Shown here: piece by piece, positions 1 to 11,440 of the stretch
Layout of the letters: each line of letters starts with the position of its first letter
Position numbering within the stretch: position 1 is the stretch's first letter
Source: Zopfochytrium polystomum
Lineage: Eukaryota; Chytridiomycota; Chytridiomycetes; Chytridiales; Chytridiaceae
Reading direction: 5' to 3'
DNA: 64,000 nt
NCBI GenBank assembly: GCA_025765615.1
Contig: JAIVFJ010000068.1
Span: forward strand, 231,745 to 295,744
Notes under the pieces: generated by a model
The model's input: only the letters and a program-made list of their open reading frames with translations
Told to the model about the DNA's origin: nothing
Databases searched by the model: none
Program-made: the position numbers and the translations under genes

Positions 1-414
1 TTCTGAGTCTGATCAGGTAAAACAGAGAGAGCTGCAAGACGTAAAACGAGCTTCTTGAGCGTCGGAGGATTTCCTGGATAAAGTGCTTTGTGGATTGGAT
101 TGTGCGGTGATGGCCCGAGCCGTGTTTCTCCTGCACTTGCGATGGGTGCCACACCAGGTCAAGTATCACGGCGGCAATATCTGTTGGGGGGAAAATGAAT
201 TAGGAGCGGTCAGAGTGGAAGTTCCAGGGAGCCGGGGAGAGTACCCACGAATGAGTGCGTCCACCACCGCGACTCGGCTCAGTGGTTGTGGGTCTGTAGT
301 GCGATTATCCGACTTGTTGATGCAAGAAGCCTCGTTGGACGAGGAAGGAGCCCTCCGAGTGGGCAGTGGAGTTGAGCGATTCCGAACGGGCGCAATATCG
401 ACCGAGAAGGCCAT
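1..414 (-). CDS. Cyclin-like protein, 5' part (runs off the left edge)
   Basis: The minus strand opens with ATG at 414. Exon 1 (414-249) encodes a Ser/Pro-rich leader. A 68-nt intron with donor GTGGGT and acceptor CCAACAG fits at 248-181, and exon 2 (180 to 1) stays open to the window edge. Exon 2 contains a helix-rich stretch with ILRRSRSSFYVLQLSLFYL, which resembles the first helices of Pho80/PCL-type and CNPPD1-type cyclin boxes, where a short basic segment is followed by LQLALYYLxRL. Such cyclins bind and activate a CDK partner; which CDK cannot be told. Splicing keeps the frame (phase 1), which supports the model. The gene continues to the left, so length, C-terminus and exact family are unknown. 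Transcription diverges from the methyltransferase gene, with microsatellites between them. Confidence 0.55.
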
Positions 415-540
415 TTGATGTGAGGGGGGGGGGAAGGGTGCTGCTTTCCTCTTAGTTGGTTGTGCAGCGCACGGGAGTTGGTGGCGGCAAGGCCCCTTTT
501 TTCAAATAGGACTTTGAAGTTTGAATTCGACTCCCGCTTT

Positions 541-565
541 GGTGTGTCTGTGTGTGTGCTTGAAC

Positions 566-640
<75 letters not shown>
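541..640. repeat. Compound GT/GA/GT microsatellite
   Basis: A (GT)n tract is followed by about 20 GA units (567-607) and then about 15 GT units (610-640). A second short GT tract lies at 907-932. The microsatellite sits in the region between two divergently transcribed genes, and the open frames running through it are translations of the repeat only. Confidence 0.9.
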
Positions 641-1065
641 ACTGATTGTTGCGTAATCGTGGAGTCGCTGAAAGGAAACAGAAGGGTTTTTTTTTGGGCG
701 CGGCTCCCGATATTTATAGGTTGGAGAAGAGGAAGGAAATACAAAAAGAAAGCAAAAAAATTTTACATAGGGGGGGAAGGAGAAGTGCATGCAGTAAAGT
801 AAACAAGAAACAAGCAGCAAAACGCGATCCGCCTTTGTGAATCGCGCTGGCACGGCATGACTGACTGACGGCCAGGGCCAGGGCTGCCTGCCTGCAAGAG
901 CCCATCGTGTGTGTGTGTGTTTGTGTGTGTGTGCACTTCATTCGTCGTTGTGCATTCATGTGAAAAAAAAAGAAAGAAGAGGAAAAAAAAAAAGAAATGA
1001 AAAAGAAGGAGACACCCACAAAATTCACAAAGTCAATCGGAAAAAGCGCTTTGGCCACTGGGACT

Positions 1066-2307
1066 ATGCTGACAAGGCGTGCGTCATCGCCATCCTCCTC
1101 TTCGTCTTCCTTTTCAGCATCATCATCGCTGGCACCGCAGCAGCAGCAAGCCGCGCCCTCTTTCCGATCGTACGCGCTCTTCAGCTCGCCACGTGATCAC
1201 CGTCATTCCCACTATCATGCGCCTCCGATTGCGTCGCGCGAACCGCCATCCCATCCCCCCGCCCACCCACTCCCTGATGACAAGGCCGAATCGGCTTTTT
1301 CCCCCGTCGAGGAGGCCCTCCCTCCAGCCGCAGGAGAGGCATCAGCATCAGTCACAGTGCACCTCCATGAGGACTCGATCCTCTCGCCCTTTGGCCTTGC
1401 GAGCAAGGCGTGGCCGGCCGCCTCAGTCCTCACTCAGTACTTTCTCGACAAGTCCCTTGATGGGGGAGGGTCATTCTTCCCATTCTTCCTTTCGCCCGCA
1501 AACCGAAGGCCCACACCGAGTGGTTTCGCCCGCTCTTCTCGGATTCGTGTTATGGAGTTGGGAAGCGGAACCGGCTTTGCGGGAATCTGTCTTGCACAAA
1601 TTATCGCGTCGCTTCCACCCAGTCCGACCCAGCGCGCGGTCGACGTTGTCATCACCGACCTTCCTGAGGTGGTACCGCTCATGCAAGCGAACATCGAAGC
1701 CAACCCCACCCACCTGAGAAAAGCTTCGGACCTCGTTGACGTTGTGGGCTCGACCGACTGTGGTGGTACTGTGAGCTTGCACGCGCGGGCTTTGGCATGG
1801 GGAGACTCCGATCATTTGAACTCCATCCTGGCCGAATATTCGTCTTCATGTACACCATCTGCACAACGCCATCCCGGCGCCTCGGCCCCCTTTGATTTGG
1901 TCTTTGCAACCGACGTTGTCTATTATCCCCACCTCTTCGAGCTGTTGATACAGACGCTCGTGCAGCTGACGCCCACAGCCCCGGCTCCACCTAGGCTGCA
2001 GCACATCGGGAACAGTCCCCGGCCTCCCCACCCAGACATTTTGATTGCGAACCGCATTCGGGAACTCTCAAAAGAGCTTCCCTTTTACGTGCGCCTGGGA
2101 AAGTACTTTGATTTTTACCCTGTTGACGACTGGGATCCTTTTTGGAAGGTGCACCGGAAAAAGGGCTTTGTCGTGTTTTGGCTGAAGAGGAAGGAATGCG
2201 ACCTAGAATGGGACGGGTCGGAGGAGTTTGAGTCGCTCCTGATGAATTGGATGACGTTGGACAATGATGACGAGGACAATGAGGAGGATGGGAGCCTCCA
2301 AAAGTAA
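1066..2307 (+). CDS. METTL21-type protein lysine methyltransferase (Methyltransf_16)
   Basis: This is a single-exon class I SAM-dependent methyltransferase of about 413 residues. Residues 1-150 are Ser/Pro-rich and hold the family pattern of a conserved Trp ahead of motif I (LASKAWPAASVL). SAM-binding motif I is MELGSGTGFAG at about residue 163. The post-I acidic motif TDLPEVVPLMQANI is at about 197, and the family's D-x-VYY motif reads FATDVVYYPHLFE. The C-terminus is acidic. METTL21/FAM86/EEF2KMT-like enzymes methylate lysines on chaperones or elongation factors; the substrate here is unknown. The frame is also open from an upstream ATG at 997, but I prefer 1066 because the first 23 codons are lysine-rich, low-complexity sequence. 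The stop is only about 180 bp before the C2CD3 start on the same strand. Confidence 0.85.
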   Translation: MLTRRASSPSSSSSSFSASSSLAPQQQQAAPSFRSYALFSSPRDHRHSHYHAPPIASREPPSHPPAHPLPDDKAESAFSPVEEALPPAAGEASASVTVHLHEDSILSPFGLASKAWPAASVLTQYFLDKSLDGGGSFFPFFLSPANRRPTPSGFARSSRIRVMELGSGTGFAGICLAQIIASLPPSPTQRAVDVVITDLPEVVPLMQANIEANPTHLRKASDLVDVVGSTDCGGTVSLHARALAWGDSDHLNSILAEYSSSCTPSAQRHPGASAPFDLVFATDVVYYPHLFELLIQTLVQLTPTAPAPPRLQHIGNSPRPPHPDILIANRIRELSKELPFYVRLGKYFDFYPVDDWDPFWKVHRKKGFVVFWLKRKECDLEWDGSEEFESLLMNWMTLDNDDEDNEEDGSLQK

Positions 2308-2489
2308 AAGACGAGATGCCCGTTTGCTTACTGGACAGGCGTTGGTTGGCTGGGATGAGAAATCGCCTTGTCAACTGCCAGCTGAGGCACAGCTTGCTGT
2401 TGCCTGATGATGGCCACCAGCGCAGACGCTGCCTACGCGGTTGGTCCACCGCCTCCCCGTTTTAAAGCTCGCCGACGCTTTCTACTCAC

Positions 2490-5400
2490 ATGCGCTTCCT
2501 TCTATCGAAGGCTCCATCCATTCCTCCAGCCGTTCAAGGACCTGTCCAGTTTTACCTTCGAGTGTCCGTTCCCAAGATTCTATGGACCAACCCACCTTCC
2601 CCAGACCGTCGCGCTCTCTCTCAGCAGCCGTTCCAATCCTCCATCCGGCCGCGCGTAGAATTGTCATGGTGGGGAAGCGCTGACCCTCCCTCCTCCTTCC
2701 ACCCATCCAGCGTGGGCGACAGGCGCACCGTTCTCTCCGAGGGCGCCCGCGTCGCCGACCGCCACACCTTGCGTTTTCCTGTGCGCTGCAACAAGCAAAA
2801 ACTCCACAGTTACCTCACCGACATGGGCCTGCTCGTGCTTCAGATCTTTGCCTACGGACGCTCCTCCCCAGTGGGCATTGCCAAAGTTCCCGATCTTGCC
2901 GTCGTTGCCGCTCTGCCGTACTCTCGTCCGATCAACGGGTGGTTTTCGGTCCTGCGGCCCCCTGACGGGGACGCGAATATTGGTGCGGTCCAGAACGCGA
3001 AACTGAGAGACCTGGGCGAGCTGAACGTGTCTGTTGTACTCGAGCCTGTTCCAACCGTGCGCATCAATGAAGCTGAGATGCAGGACACCCGGTTTGATGA
3101 GCCAACTCACGACGATACCGGAGAAGCAGGGGCCATCAGAAGCGAGCAAAGCGAGGAAAGTCCTCTTGATGCCTACATGACAGAAGACGGCGAAGTCTAC
3201 GTGGTAGAGGACGATGATGCTGCTTCTTTGACTGAAGTAAAAGTACCGAATGCAGTGTCCACTGGCAGACCCGCAGACAGCCTTTCAAGCCCGGACGCAC
3301 CATACAATGGACCTATCGGCTCTTTGGACAACGAAGCAGAAGCAAGACAATCGATGCCGACCGGGGCGGACAGAATGTTCAACGACATTTTCAATCGTGC
3401 ATTGCGACTGCGCTCAGAGATTGACAATGCGTTGTCCAATAACCCAAGCGCCCGAGGTCCAGTTCCACACACTTCCCAAGAAACAGCTGCCAATACCACA
3501 TCGCAGTGGCACAACCCTGTATTTGTCCCCGACTCCTCCAAGATAGACTCTGAACTCGACGGCCTCGAAGATTATGTACTAGCAGTCCACGAGGATGAAC
3601 TCAGTGAGACCTACTCGGATATTTTGTTGGATGATGACCTTGTCATCGAGGCTTTAAACTCGTGTCCGGCTCTGATGCAAGAAGTTGACGCGCCGAGTGG
3701 CACTGCCAACAGAAGAATTGACTTCCGAATAGAGGACGATGACTTTCTGTCGATAACAAACTCAGACGACTGCAACGCAGCAGGACCACAAGCTCTCAAA
3801 AGTTCTCAAACAAATCGGGACGATGGCCCGCCTCTAGACGCCGAAGTATTGACGGCGCTTGGCCGGGTACATTCTATCCGCGTCACCGCGGTGAAACTGG
3901 AATTAAAGACGTTCACGATGAATCGCTCTACCAGCACAATCTTTATTCACTTTGAATCGGACGAGTTTCGCCTCCCGGACCACTGCAACCTCGCATCCGA
4001 CTTTACAGCCAAGTCGACAGTTCGATTATCCCACAACGCAGGAGCAAGAGCCCCTCCACAGCTCTCGAATATGATTGTTATAGACCAAAGTGCAATTTTC
4101 CCAGCCCGTTTCGACGGAAAGGACGTGAGCGATTGGCTGAAGGCAAAAATTGATTTTTCAGTGATTGGATCAGCGGCTGCCGCAGAGGCGAAACTTGTTT
4201 ATGCAGCAAAAGCGAAAACAGTTCAGCCTGTCTTTTCAGCCTTTGGGAGCTGGCGTTGCAAAGAAGTTATTGCGACGCCCGATTTCAATTGGTCGGGTCG
4301 TGTCCCACTATTTGCAGTCGCACCGGCCCCGAAAAATCCTAGAAACGAGTCAGCAAGGGCTCACCGACATGTTGGTGACTTGCTGCTTACAGTGGAGCTT
4401 ATTTCGGTTCAACCGCCGCCTTTCAAAACTTCCTTGAAGGCGGCGGCGCCGCCTGATGAGGATACTCAGCAATCTGGGAGCTCAGAGGTTAAGGTGGAGA
4501 ACGATCCTCCGACCTTAAGTCGACCGCCAAGCATTGGCAAGCAGCCATTTTACTTATTTGTTTCTATAACCACGGTGCGTGGGTTGTCGGTTTACTCTGG
4601 TACCCCAAAACCCTGTACGACACTTCTGAATCTTGTGGTGCGTCTTTTCGCATCCATCAGTCATCCAACATCGACACCTCCCATTCCGTACCTTCCCCCG
4701 GTGGACTTGGTGACTGGTCGCTTGAACAAGCCACTTAACTTCGACTTTGCCCTGACTGTTCCGCTCGCTTTGACCTCATCTCTGCTCCAATCGATTGAGG
4801 ACGCGTCCATTGTCGCGGAGGTTTGGGCAAGTGACATAAGTAGTTCAGTGATGCCCTCTGCGAACGACTCGTCAGATTTAGGTGAACGTACCGGCCAGAG
4901 CTTAACCGAGGCTGCATCGAGACAATCCACCGTTGGAGTAACCTCTCGGCAACCTTTCCTGACTTTTGCCGAGCACGTTGAGGATGGAAAGAGGCTTGTA
5001 GGCTTGCTAAAGCTCCCTTCGGGCCATTTGTTGAAGATTTTAGTGGCAACATGCCTTGGCGAAGACGGCTCTGTGGGCCCTGCGAACATCGAAGCTCCGA
5101 TTTTGATGCCCGAAACCGAATACCCAGTGATCGACCCCTTCACGGGGAGTTCGAAAGGCTGGATAACTGGATTTATGGCGATCGGGTCTTGGGAACAGAT
5201 ACTTTCTATTCGTCGTCCTGAAAAAGCCAATGCAAGCTTTTCATCGTCCGCCCCAATTTCCCGCGTTGGCGACAAAAAGGCCCGAGCTCGATCCAACGAA
5301 AGACAGAAAGCGGAAAAAGCGCTCGAAAAGGGAGCAGCAAATTCCGTCGCAAGAGTACCACCTCGACCGCTTTCTTCCGTTTCTCGTCCTGACGAGGAAA

Positions 5401-8400
5401 ACGAAGAGGAAATGGTTGAACCAGAACCTTCGGCAGCAATTGAAGTGACGATTCATTCGGCATGCGGGCTTAGAGGGCTCGTGGAGGCCCTTCGACCCAT
5501 ATCGTCAGTCAAAGGAAAGCAGAGGCTCAGCGATGCAGACGAGACGTATACCTCTTTGGACTACGCTCGCGAAGTTGGGACGAATTCATCAGTAGTCGTT
5601 GTGTTCCCCGAGTCTTTCAATGAGCCTATGCTGTCTAGTCGATCCTCCCTCATAAGCGCGAAGGAATTACGATCTTCTTTCAGTCCGCGACGCATCCAGA
5701 CCCCGATAGTAGCGCGGTCGTTCATTCCTTCCTACCGCCACAGTTCCACAGTCGCTTTCGAGGCTGTGGATGCGACCTTTTTACGATGGGTGCGCGGAGC
5801 AAACACCATATCTGCGTTTATATGGCACCATGTTCCCCGTAGTGAAGGTGGAGGCGACATTCTCCTCGGGCGGTTGACCGTGCCAGTGAAGAGTCTCTTA
5901 GAAAGGCCGGAAGGTTTGAACAACGAGTGGATCCCAGTTCGACCAGTCGAGTCCATTTCGTCCCATAGCCCTGGCAGCGATTCAGAAGCCCAAGTTGACG
6001 GTCCTTGCAGAGCCGCCGTGAAGCTATCGATGAAGATTAGCCGCGGCTTTGAGTTTGGTACATCTCTCGACGCTGTGCCCTTCTTGCAGCCCGACCGACT
6101 TGTCCGCTTTTCGCTTCGTGTTTTTCGAGCCTTGCTTTCCGTTCGGAACCTTTTGGAAATCTGGCCGGCGGACCGCGAGGCCGTCGTCTTCAAGTGGAAC
6201 CGGCCGTTCCAGGTATATGTCGCCAGAGACGTCGCCCTGACCGGGGACGGCACCCGTCCGCGGCCACTAGCGACCGCGGCCATCCCGATTCCCCAGTCCT
6301 TTCCGTCTCACGCGGCTTCAGACTTGTTTTCGGTCGAGCCCAATGCCGAGTGGGTCGAGGTTGTCGAACCATCGAACGACCTGCTGCTGCATTTGCGATC
6401 AAATCCAATAGTCATTGAAGTACTGTCGGTGGGTTCAGACTACCCGATCAGCGAGGGTGTTTCTCTCGGGCGCGTCTACATTGACGCGTGGGACGCTGCC
6501 GCGACTATACGGCGCAACTTTAGACGAAAGGCCGGCATGGAACCATTTCGAGTAGAGGCGGGGCTACCTCTGATTTCCGAAACTAACCCGGATTTGGGTG
6601 GTGCGACAGTTGACGTTAGCTTGAGCGTCGAGGTTGTTGAGGTATCGCATTCGGAGAAGGTTGATCGAGGTCCAGCAGGTTTCCTTTTGCTGTTTGTTGG
6701 TTTGCATGTCTTTTGCTCTAATCCAACTCGCATGAACGCCCCAAGAACCCAGAATTGAGACAGCGAAGAAACCAATCTGGCCCACAGCGGCAAAACCACC
6801 GAAAGCAGAAATTGCTGTCTCTTCCCCACCGTTGCCGACACCCGCGATCAAAATTAAGCTGATTTTTGAAAAAGGGGTGAACTTGCTTGAAGACTCACAG
6901 TCGCTGGCAGCCTTTCCCTGGAACGACAAGCAGTTTGGAAAAACGGGCCGGCCGCCTCACACGTTCGTCCGCGCTCATCCTTCCACCAACCGCTTATTCC
7001 AAATAGCGGCCGAAAATCCTTGCACCATTGTTCCTTTCAACTGCGCTCCAACTTGGAACTACTCCATCACCATCCACGCCCCGACTTCGAAAGAAGTGGC
7101 GAAAAAACTGCTTGAGGAAGGAGCAGTTGAGGTCCAGCTCCTCTATGTCGACAGTTTAGGCGCTGACGGTCAACCTATCGGGTCCACTCGACTTATTGGC
7201 TCGGCGATGATCCCTTTGAAGTCTGTTCTTGACAGGAACAATAGCAGTGGACAATGGTTCCCAGTCAAGGATGCGCAATCAGGCAGAGTGGAAGGGGCGA
7301 AAATCTTGGCAAGAGCGTTCGTGTCGGAAGGTGCCGACTACATTGTTCAGGAGACGGCGGATGCATCGGTCGAGCCAACGACGAATGTTCCCGTCGATGC
7401 AAAAGACACTCTTGGCTCAAGTGATGCAGGTGCCAAAACTCAGGCACCAAGCTCGTCTATTGATGTTGATTTGACTTTGACTGTAGGGACGAGCGTCGAT
7501 GCGGGTGATCTGCCGACGGCAGATGCAAAAGACTTCCTCAATAATCGGCAATCAAGTCACCTTCGTTCACAAGTTCTTGAGCCGCGGCCCCATGTCGACG
7601 GTAAGCCTAGCGCATGACCCACCTGTTCCATGCTCAACTCTAAATTACATTTTGCAGCACTTGAAGGGGCTGTCCCCCTCGATCCTGTGTCGGGCTTCTC
7701 TGCAAGTCTTCAAAAGACGTTGGACGAGCTGGAAGATCTTCAAACCCTTTTGAAGCAGAAGCGACAAGGCTCTCGAGCGCCGATTCTGCCTCTGCCCCCC
7801 CCTAAAGAAAGCTCCACCAGAGCTGCTCAAAGTTCACAGTCGCTCGACCAGCAGGATCAAGGCAGTCTTTTGATCGAGCTCACCCCTGAGGAGGCAGTCC
7901 AACCGGCCGCTCCCGTTGGAAGTGAGGATCTACATGGCCGTCAACCGAACAACCAGCTTCTTGGTCGCCCAAGCGCGGATCAACACCTCCTTGACACGCC
8001 CCCCGACCCTCTCATCGCCAGCAAGTATGCAGCGCTCTCAGACATTGGTGACTTCAGTCCCTCACCAATCGCTGCTGTGGCTTTGTCGACTCCCTCGCCA
8101 CTTCCGAATGCGAACGAGACGCAATTTTCCTCGCAACCAGCGTTACTGGCTTCATTGAAGATTGCAGAGGACCCAATACCGCAAGGGCTGTGCGAGGAGT
8201 TAGCGACGGTGAAAGAAATGGGTCATGAACATGAAGCAGCTGAGCGTTTTTGGAGTGCAGCCGAGTCCGCCGAGGACCTGATTTGTGCAGATCGTGTTCA
8301 AGTTCCCTTATTCGAGGTGAATGGTCTCGATAGGTTATCTCTTACTCATTGGTCACACACTAGGCCGAATCGAGCACAAATGCATCGACCAGCAATGTTC

Positions 8401-10277
8401 TTCCGACTGCTGCAACTTCACCTGAATCCTTACAAAAGGAGACACAACCCCTTCCTTCAAGCACCGCGCAGAGAGCTGACTTGCCATCTCAGCCGAAGTC
8501 ATCAATTGCATCGCCGATGGTTGACGCGCTGTCCTTCAAGGACAATGCCTGGACAAAATGGGTTTCTGATCAGGAAGCCCAATCAACACCACTCTTGACG
8601 ACAGTATCTAGCGGTGAGGAGTCCTCGCGCATTAATACCGAACACCGAACCACCAGCGGCCCAACAGCATCAGCACAGAACCTACAGATGAGTGCATTGG
8701 CTGGGTCGAATTTGCGGTCCAGCATCGCAATTACGACGGGCAGTGGTAATGGCGGTAGACGTGACGCGAACGACGAGACAAGCGGAAATCGGCCAGCGTA
8801 CTCATCAGCTTTTATCGGAAGTCGCAGATTCAGAGAGGTTGCTGATAGTCAATTTGACGAAGATGATGATGCGGAGGACAGCTTGGACGAGTTTCTCGCA
8901 CGTGCGCAGCGGACGGCTGCAGCAGCTCGGGCCGCCACAGCAGATGACGCGAGTGAGGCTCGAGTTGGGAGCCCGTTCGCCTATTTTGAGGAAGAGGATG
9001 ATACTGACAGTGACTTTAGCCTCGTAATGCCCCCGAGACGCCGAACTGAACTTTTCGAGGTCACATCAGGCGGCCTGGCGCGAACGAAAGAATCACACAT
9101 CTCTGGTCCGGGAATGTTTGGAGCATCGGCTGACCTGCGTAGGCGGCTGGGCGCATCTCCACAGACGCCCACGCCGTCGGCAAACGTGGAAGGGATGGCT
9201 TCGGGGTTGGAACCCCAAGAGCTCCGCTCCTCGTCGTCGCACCGCGTTGACCCGTGCTTCATGGATGGAGTGGTGAAGCGCAATCGTGCAGCGGCCGGAG
9301 GCCAGAGCACATTAACAGGAGCGAGAGCATTTCACTTCGCGGGTAGAGCTGGCGACGACGAGGACGAAGACGATGTCGGCGGGCCAGTGGACCGCCGCTA
9401 TTTTGACGGCACGCTGGGTCGTCGCGCTGTCGGCATTGTCGATCGCGGATCCTCCGTCGATACTCGCCGCCGCAGCCACGGTCTAGTTTGCTCGACCCTT
9501 GCGTCTCCCAGCCCCTCCTTCCGCCCTGTTACCACCTGCGACGGTCTCGGTCACGCGGGTCCCCGGTTCGGCTCGAAGCTCCACGGAGGAACGCGCAGCG
9601 GCCGGAAAGATGGCGCCCGAGACGGGGACGGCAATGGCGACGACAACGACGACGGTGACTCCGAGCTGCAGGGCATTCTTGCACGCGCGCGCAGAATCGT
9701 TGCAGAAGGCTCGGCACGGCCGGTTTCAGCGGCAGCTGCGGCGGCGGCAGCAGCCTCGCGGCCTCTGGGCCCAAGCGAGTGGGGACCAGCGGATGCTGCT
9801 GATGTTCCGCGGCGCTCCACGGCCACGTCCGGCCGACCGGCGCTGGCAGTGGACACGGTCGGAAGGGAGGCGCTCACTCTGGCCGACGCGGCCGCCCTGT
9901 CTAGGCAGCGATGGATGAAGCCACCCCTGTCGGTGCGCGGGCCGGCGACGGCGGCTACGGGCGCGGCGGGACAGCACAGTGGCGGTGCCGCTGCACGGGC
10001 GGACGGGGGCGACCTTGGAAGAACCTCGCTGCGCTCGTCCCTTTTGAACAGAGATGCGACGGCGGCCGAGGAGTCGCCGCGGGAAGGCCGCAGGTCGTTG
10101 ACCGCTCGTGAAAAGCCGAAGCTGGGCAGCTTTTCCAGCGCGGCGAGAGCGACTGCCGACCCGTCTGACGCGAGCGTGACGGCGGCGGCGACGGCCTCTA
10201 GGAGTTCGGATGGAGCGAGCACCATCACCAAGGAAGAGCTGGGCAGGATTGCGCGAATTTTCGCTGGGGAGCCGTGA
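2490..10277 (+). CDS. C2CD3: C2CD3-like centriole elongation protein (4 exons, about 2532 aa)
   Basis: C2CD3 is a multi-C2-domain protein of the centriole distal end, needed for centriole elongation and basal-body/cilium formation. The N-terminus here matches the diagnostic C2CD3 domain: an LRV/VPKILW strand, ELSWWG, SYLTDMGLLVLQI, PINGWFSV and LGELNVSVVLEP, all in the order of the human protein. Further C2-like blocks occur at about residues 686-760, 983-1120, 1200-1330 and 1424-1530. The C-terminal 700 residues are Ser/Ala/Asp-rich and disordered, with acidic DEDDD patches. My exon model is 2490-6678, 6764-7600, 7658-8316 and 8364-10277. The introns are 85, 57 and 47 nt, all GT-AG, and the joined length is exactly 2533 codons including the stop (human protein about 2350 aa). 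The intron 2 donor is GTAAGC with acceptor TTTTGCAG. The first acceptor could instead be at 6787. The C-terminal half is GC-rich and open in several frames. Confidence 0.9.
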
Positions 10278-11134
10278 ACAATCATTCTTATACAGGAGGG
10301 TTGGGAGGTGCAGAAGAGGGCGAGGTTGCCATCAGGTGGAAAGTTTCATATTTATGTAGAAACAACACTTGTTCGTGGAAGAAATTGTTCCCACATCAAT
10401 CGACTTGCAGTGCCAGTTGTGTTTACGACGAGCGGCAAGGACCCCAACAAAAACAAACGTACACGTCAAAAATAAAAAATGAAACAATGAAAAAGAAATG
10501 GGAAACGAAAAGAAGAGGATCAGTTGTCAGAGAAGCAACAAAACACATCCCAGACTAAAGTCAAGAAGAAAGAAAAAAGAATAAAGAATAAGAATGATGT
10601 TTCTCCTGGGACACATCACCCAACACCCAAGTGAAGGGGGTTTGTTGTTTCTCTGTGTAAAAGATATTGAAGGACGTTGTACAGGTTAACAGCAGCCATT
10701 GCATCGCAGTCCCACATGGTTCCTGAGGTTGGTGACCTCATGATTGCATGCAATTTTGGACTGCGGCTGCCATTAGCTGGCTGCTCTCTGTACACAGGCT
10801 CGACATCACTTTGTTTTGAAAGAGAAAAAAAACAAAAGGGAAAGAGAAAAGTTTGTGTGAAAGAAGCTGGGCAACAAAGGCCACACTGTACTCTCTCTTG
10901 CTTGTCTCGCCCGTGGTGGCTTCCCTGTTGGGTCTTGGACATTCTGTATTCATTGATGTCAACGAATTTGAGAATGAGGCAGGTGCTTTTCAACCGCCGT
11001 CAAAATCTCAAATTGGGATCGCACTGACCACAAAGGTGGGAAGAAGTGGCAGGATTGGAAAAGAATTTGGTCCCACTTCCAATCACCACCACACTATTCT
11101 GTTAGTTTTGGGTCTTTTGGCGTAAGCAGTGTGC
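10278..11134. other. Intergenic, no recognised gene
   Basis: AT-richer DNA with A-rich tracts (10500-10600). Only short open frames occur, and none has a recognisable motif or codon pattern. It ends at the AGGAG that forms the left target-site duplication of the chromovirus. Confidence 0.5.
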
Positions 11135-11139
11135 AGGAG

Positions 11140-11440
11140 TGTCAGGAACATGGCAGGACAGGACAAGGCAGACAAGGAACTGAGAGGAGTGATGATTGTA
11201 TTGGAAACAATAATTCACTTGAGGGATGGGACAGGTCCCCCATCCCCCTCTTTTGAGAGTCTTCCTTGTCAAGACCCAAAGAAAGTTCCAGAAAGAGCAA
11301 TTAGTAATACAATGATACCAATGATACCAATGACAACAAGACAAGTCAGGAAAGCAAAGAAGGTTCCAGAAGGTTCCACAAGGTTCCCTGAAGGACTGTT
11401 CTAGAAGGTTCCAGAGGTTTCCAGAGGGTGATTCAAAGCA
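11140..11440 (-). repeat. 3' LTR of the chromovirus
   Basis: About 301 bp, starting TGTCAG and ending GCA on the plus strand. It is nearly identical to the right LTR. It lacks about 10 bp that include the TATA box present in the right copy, so the two LTRs have diverged since insertion. Confidence 0.92.

Noticed and set aside
9551..10285. 244-codon minus-strand frame at the C2CD3 3' end
   Set aside because: It is antisense to the in-frame, spliced C2CD3 tail, and Ala/Ser-rich because of GC content.
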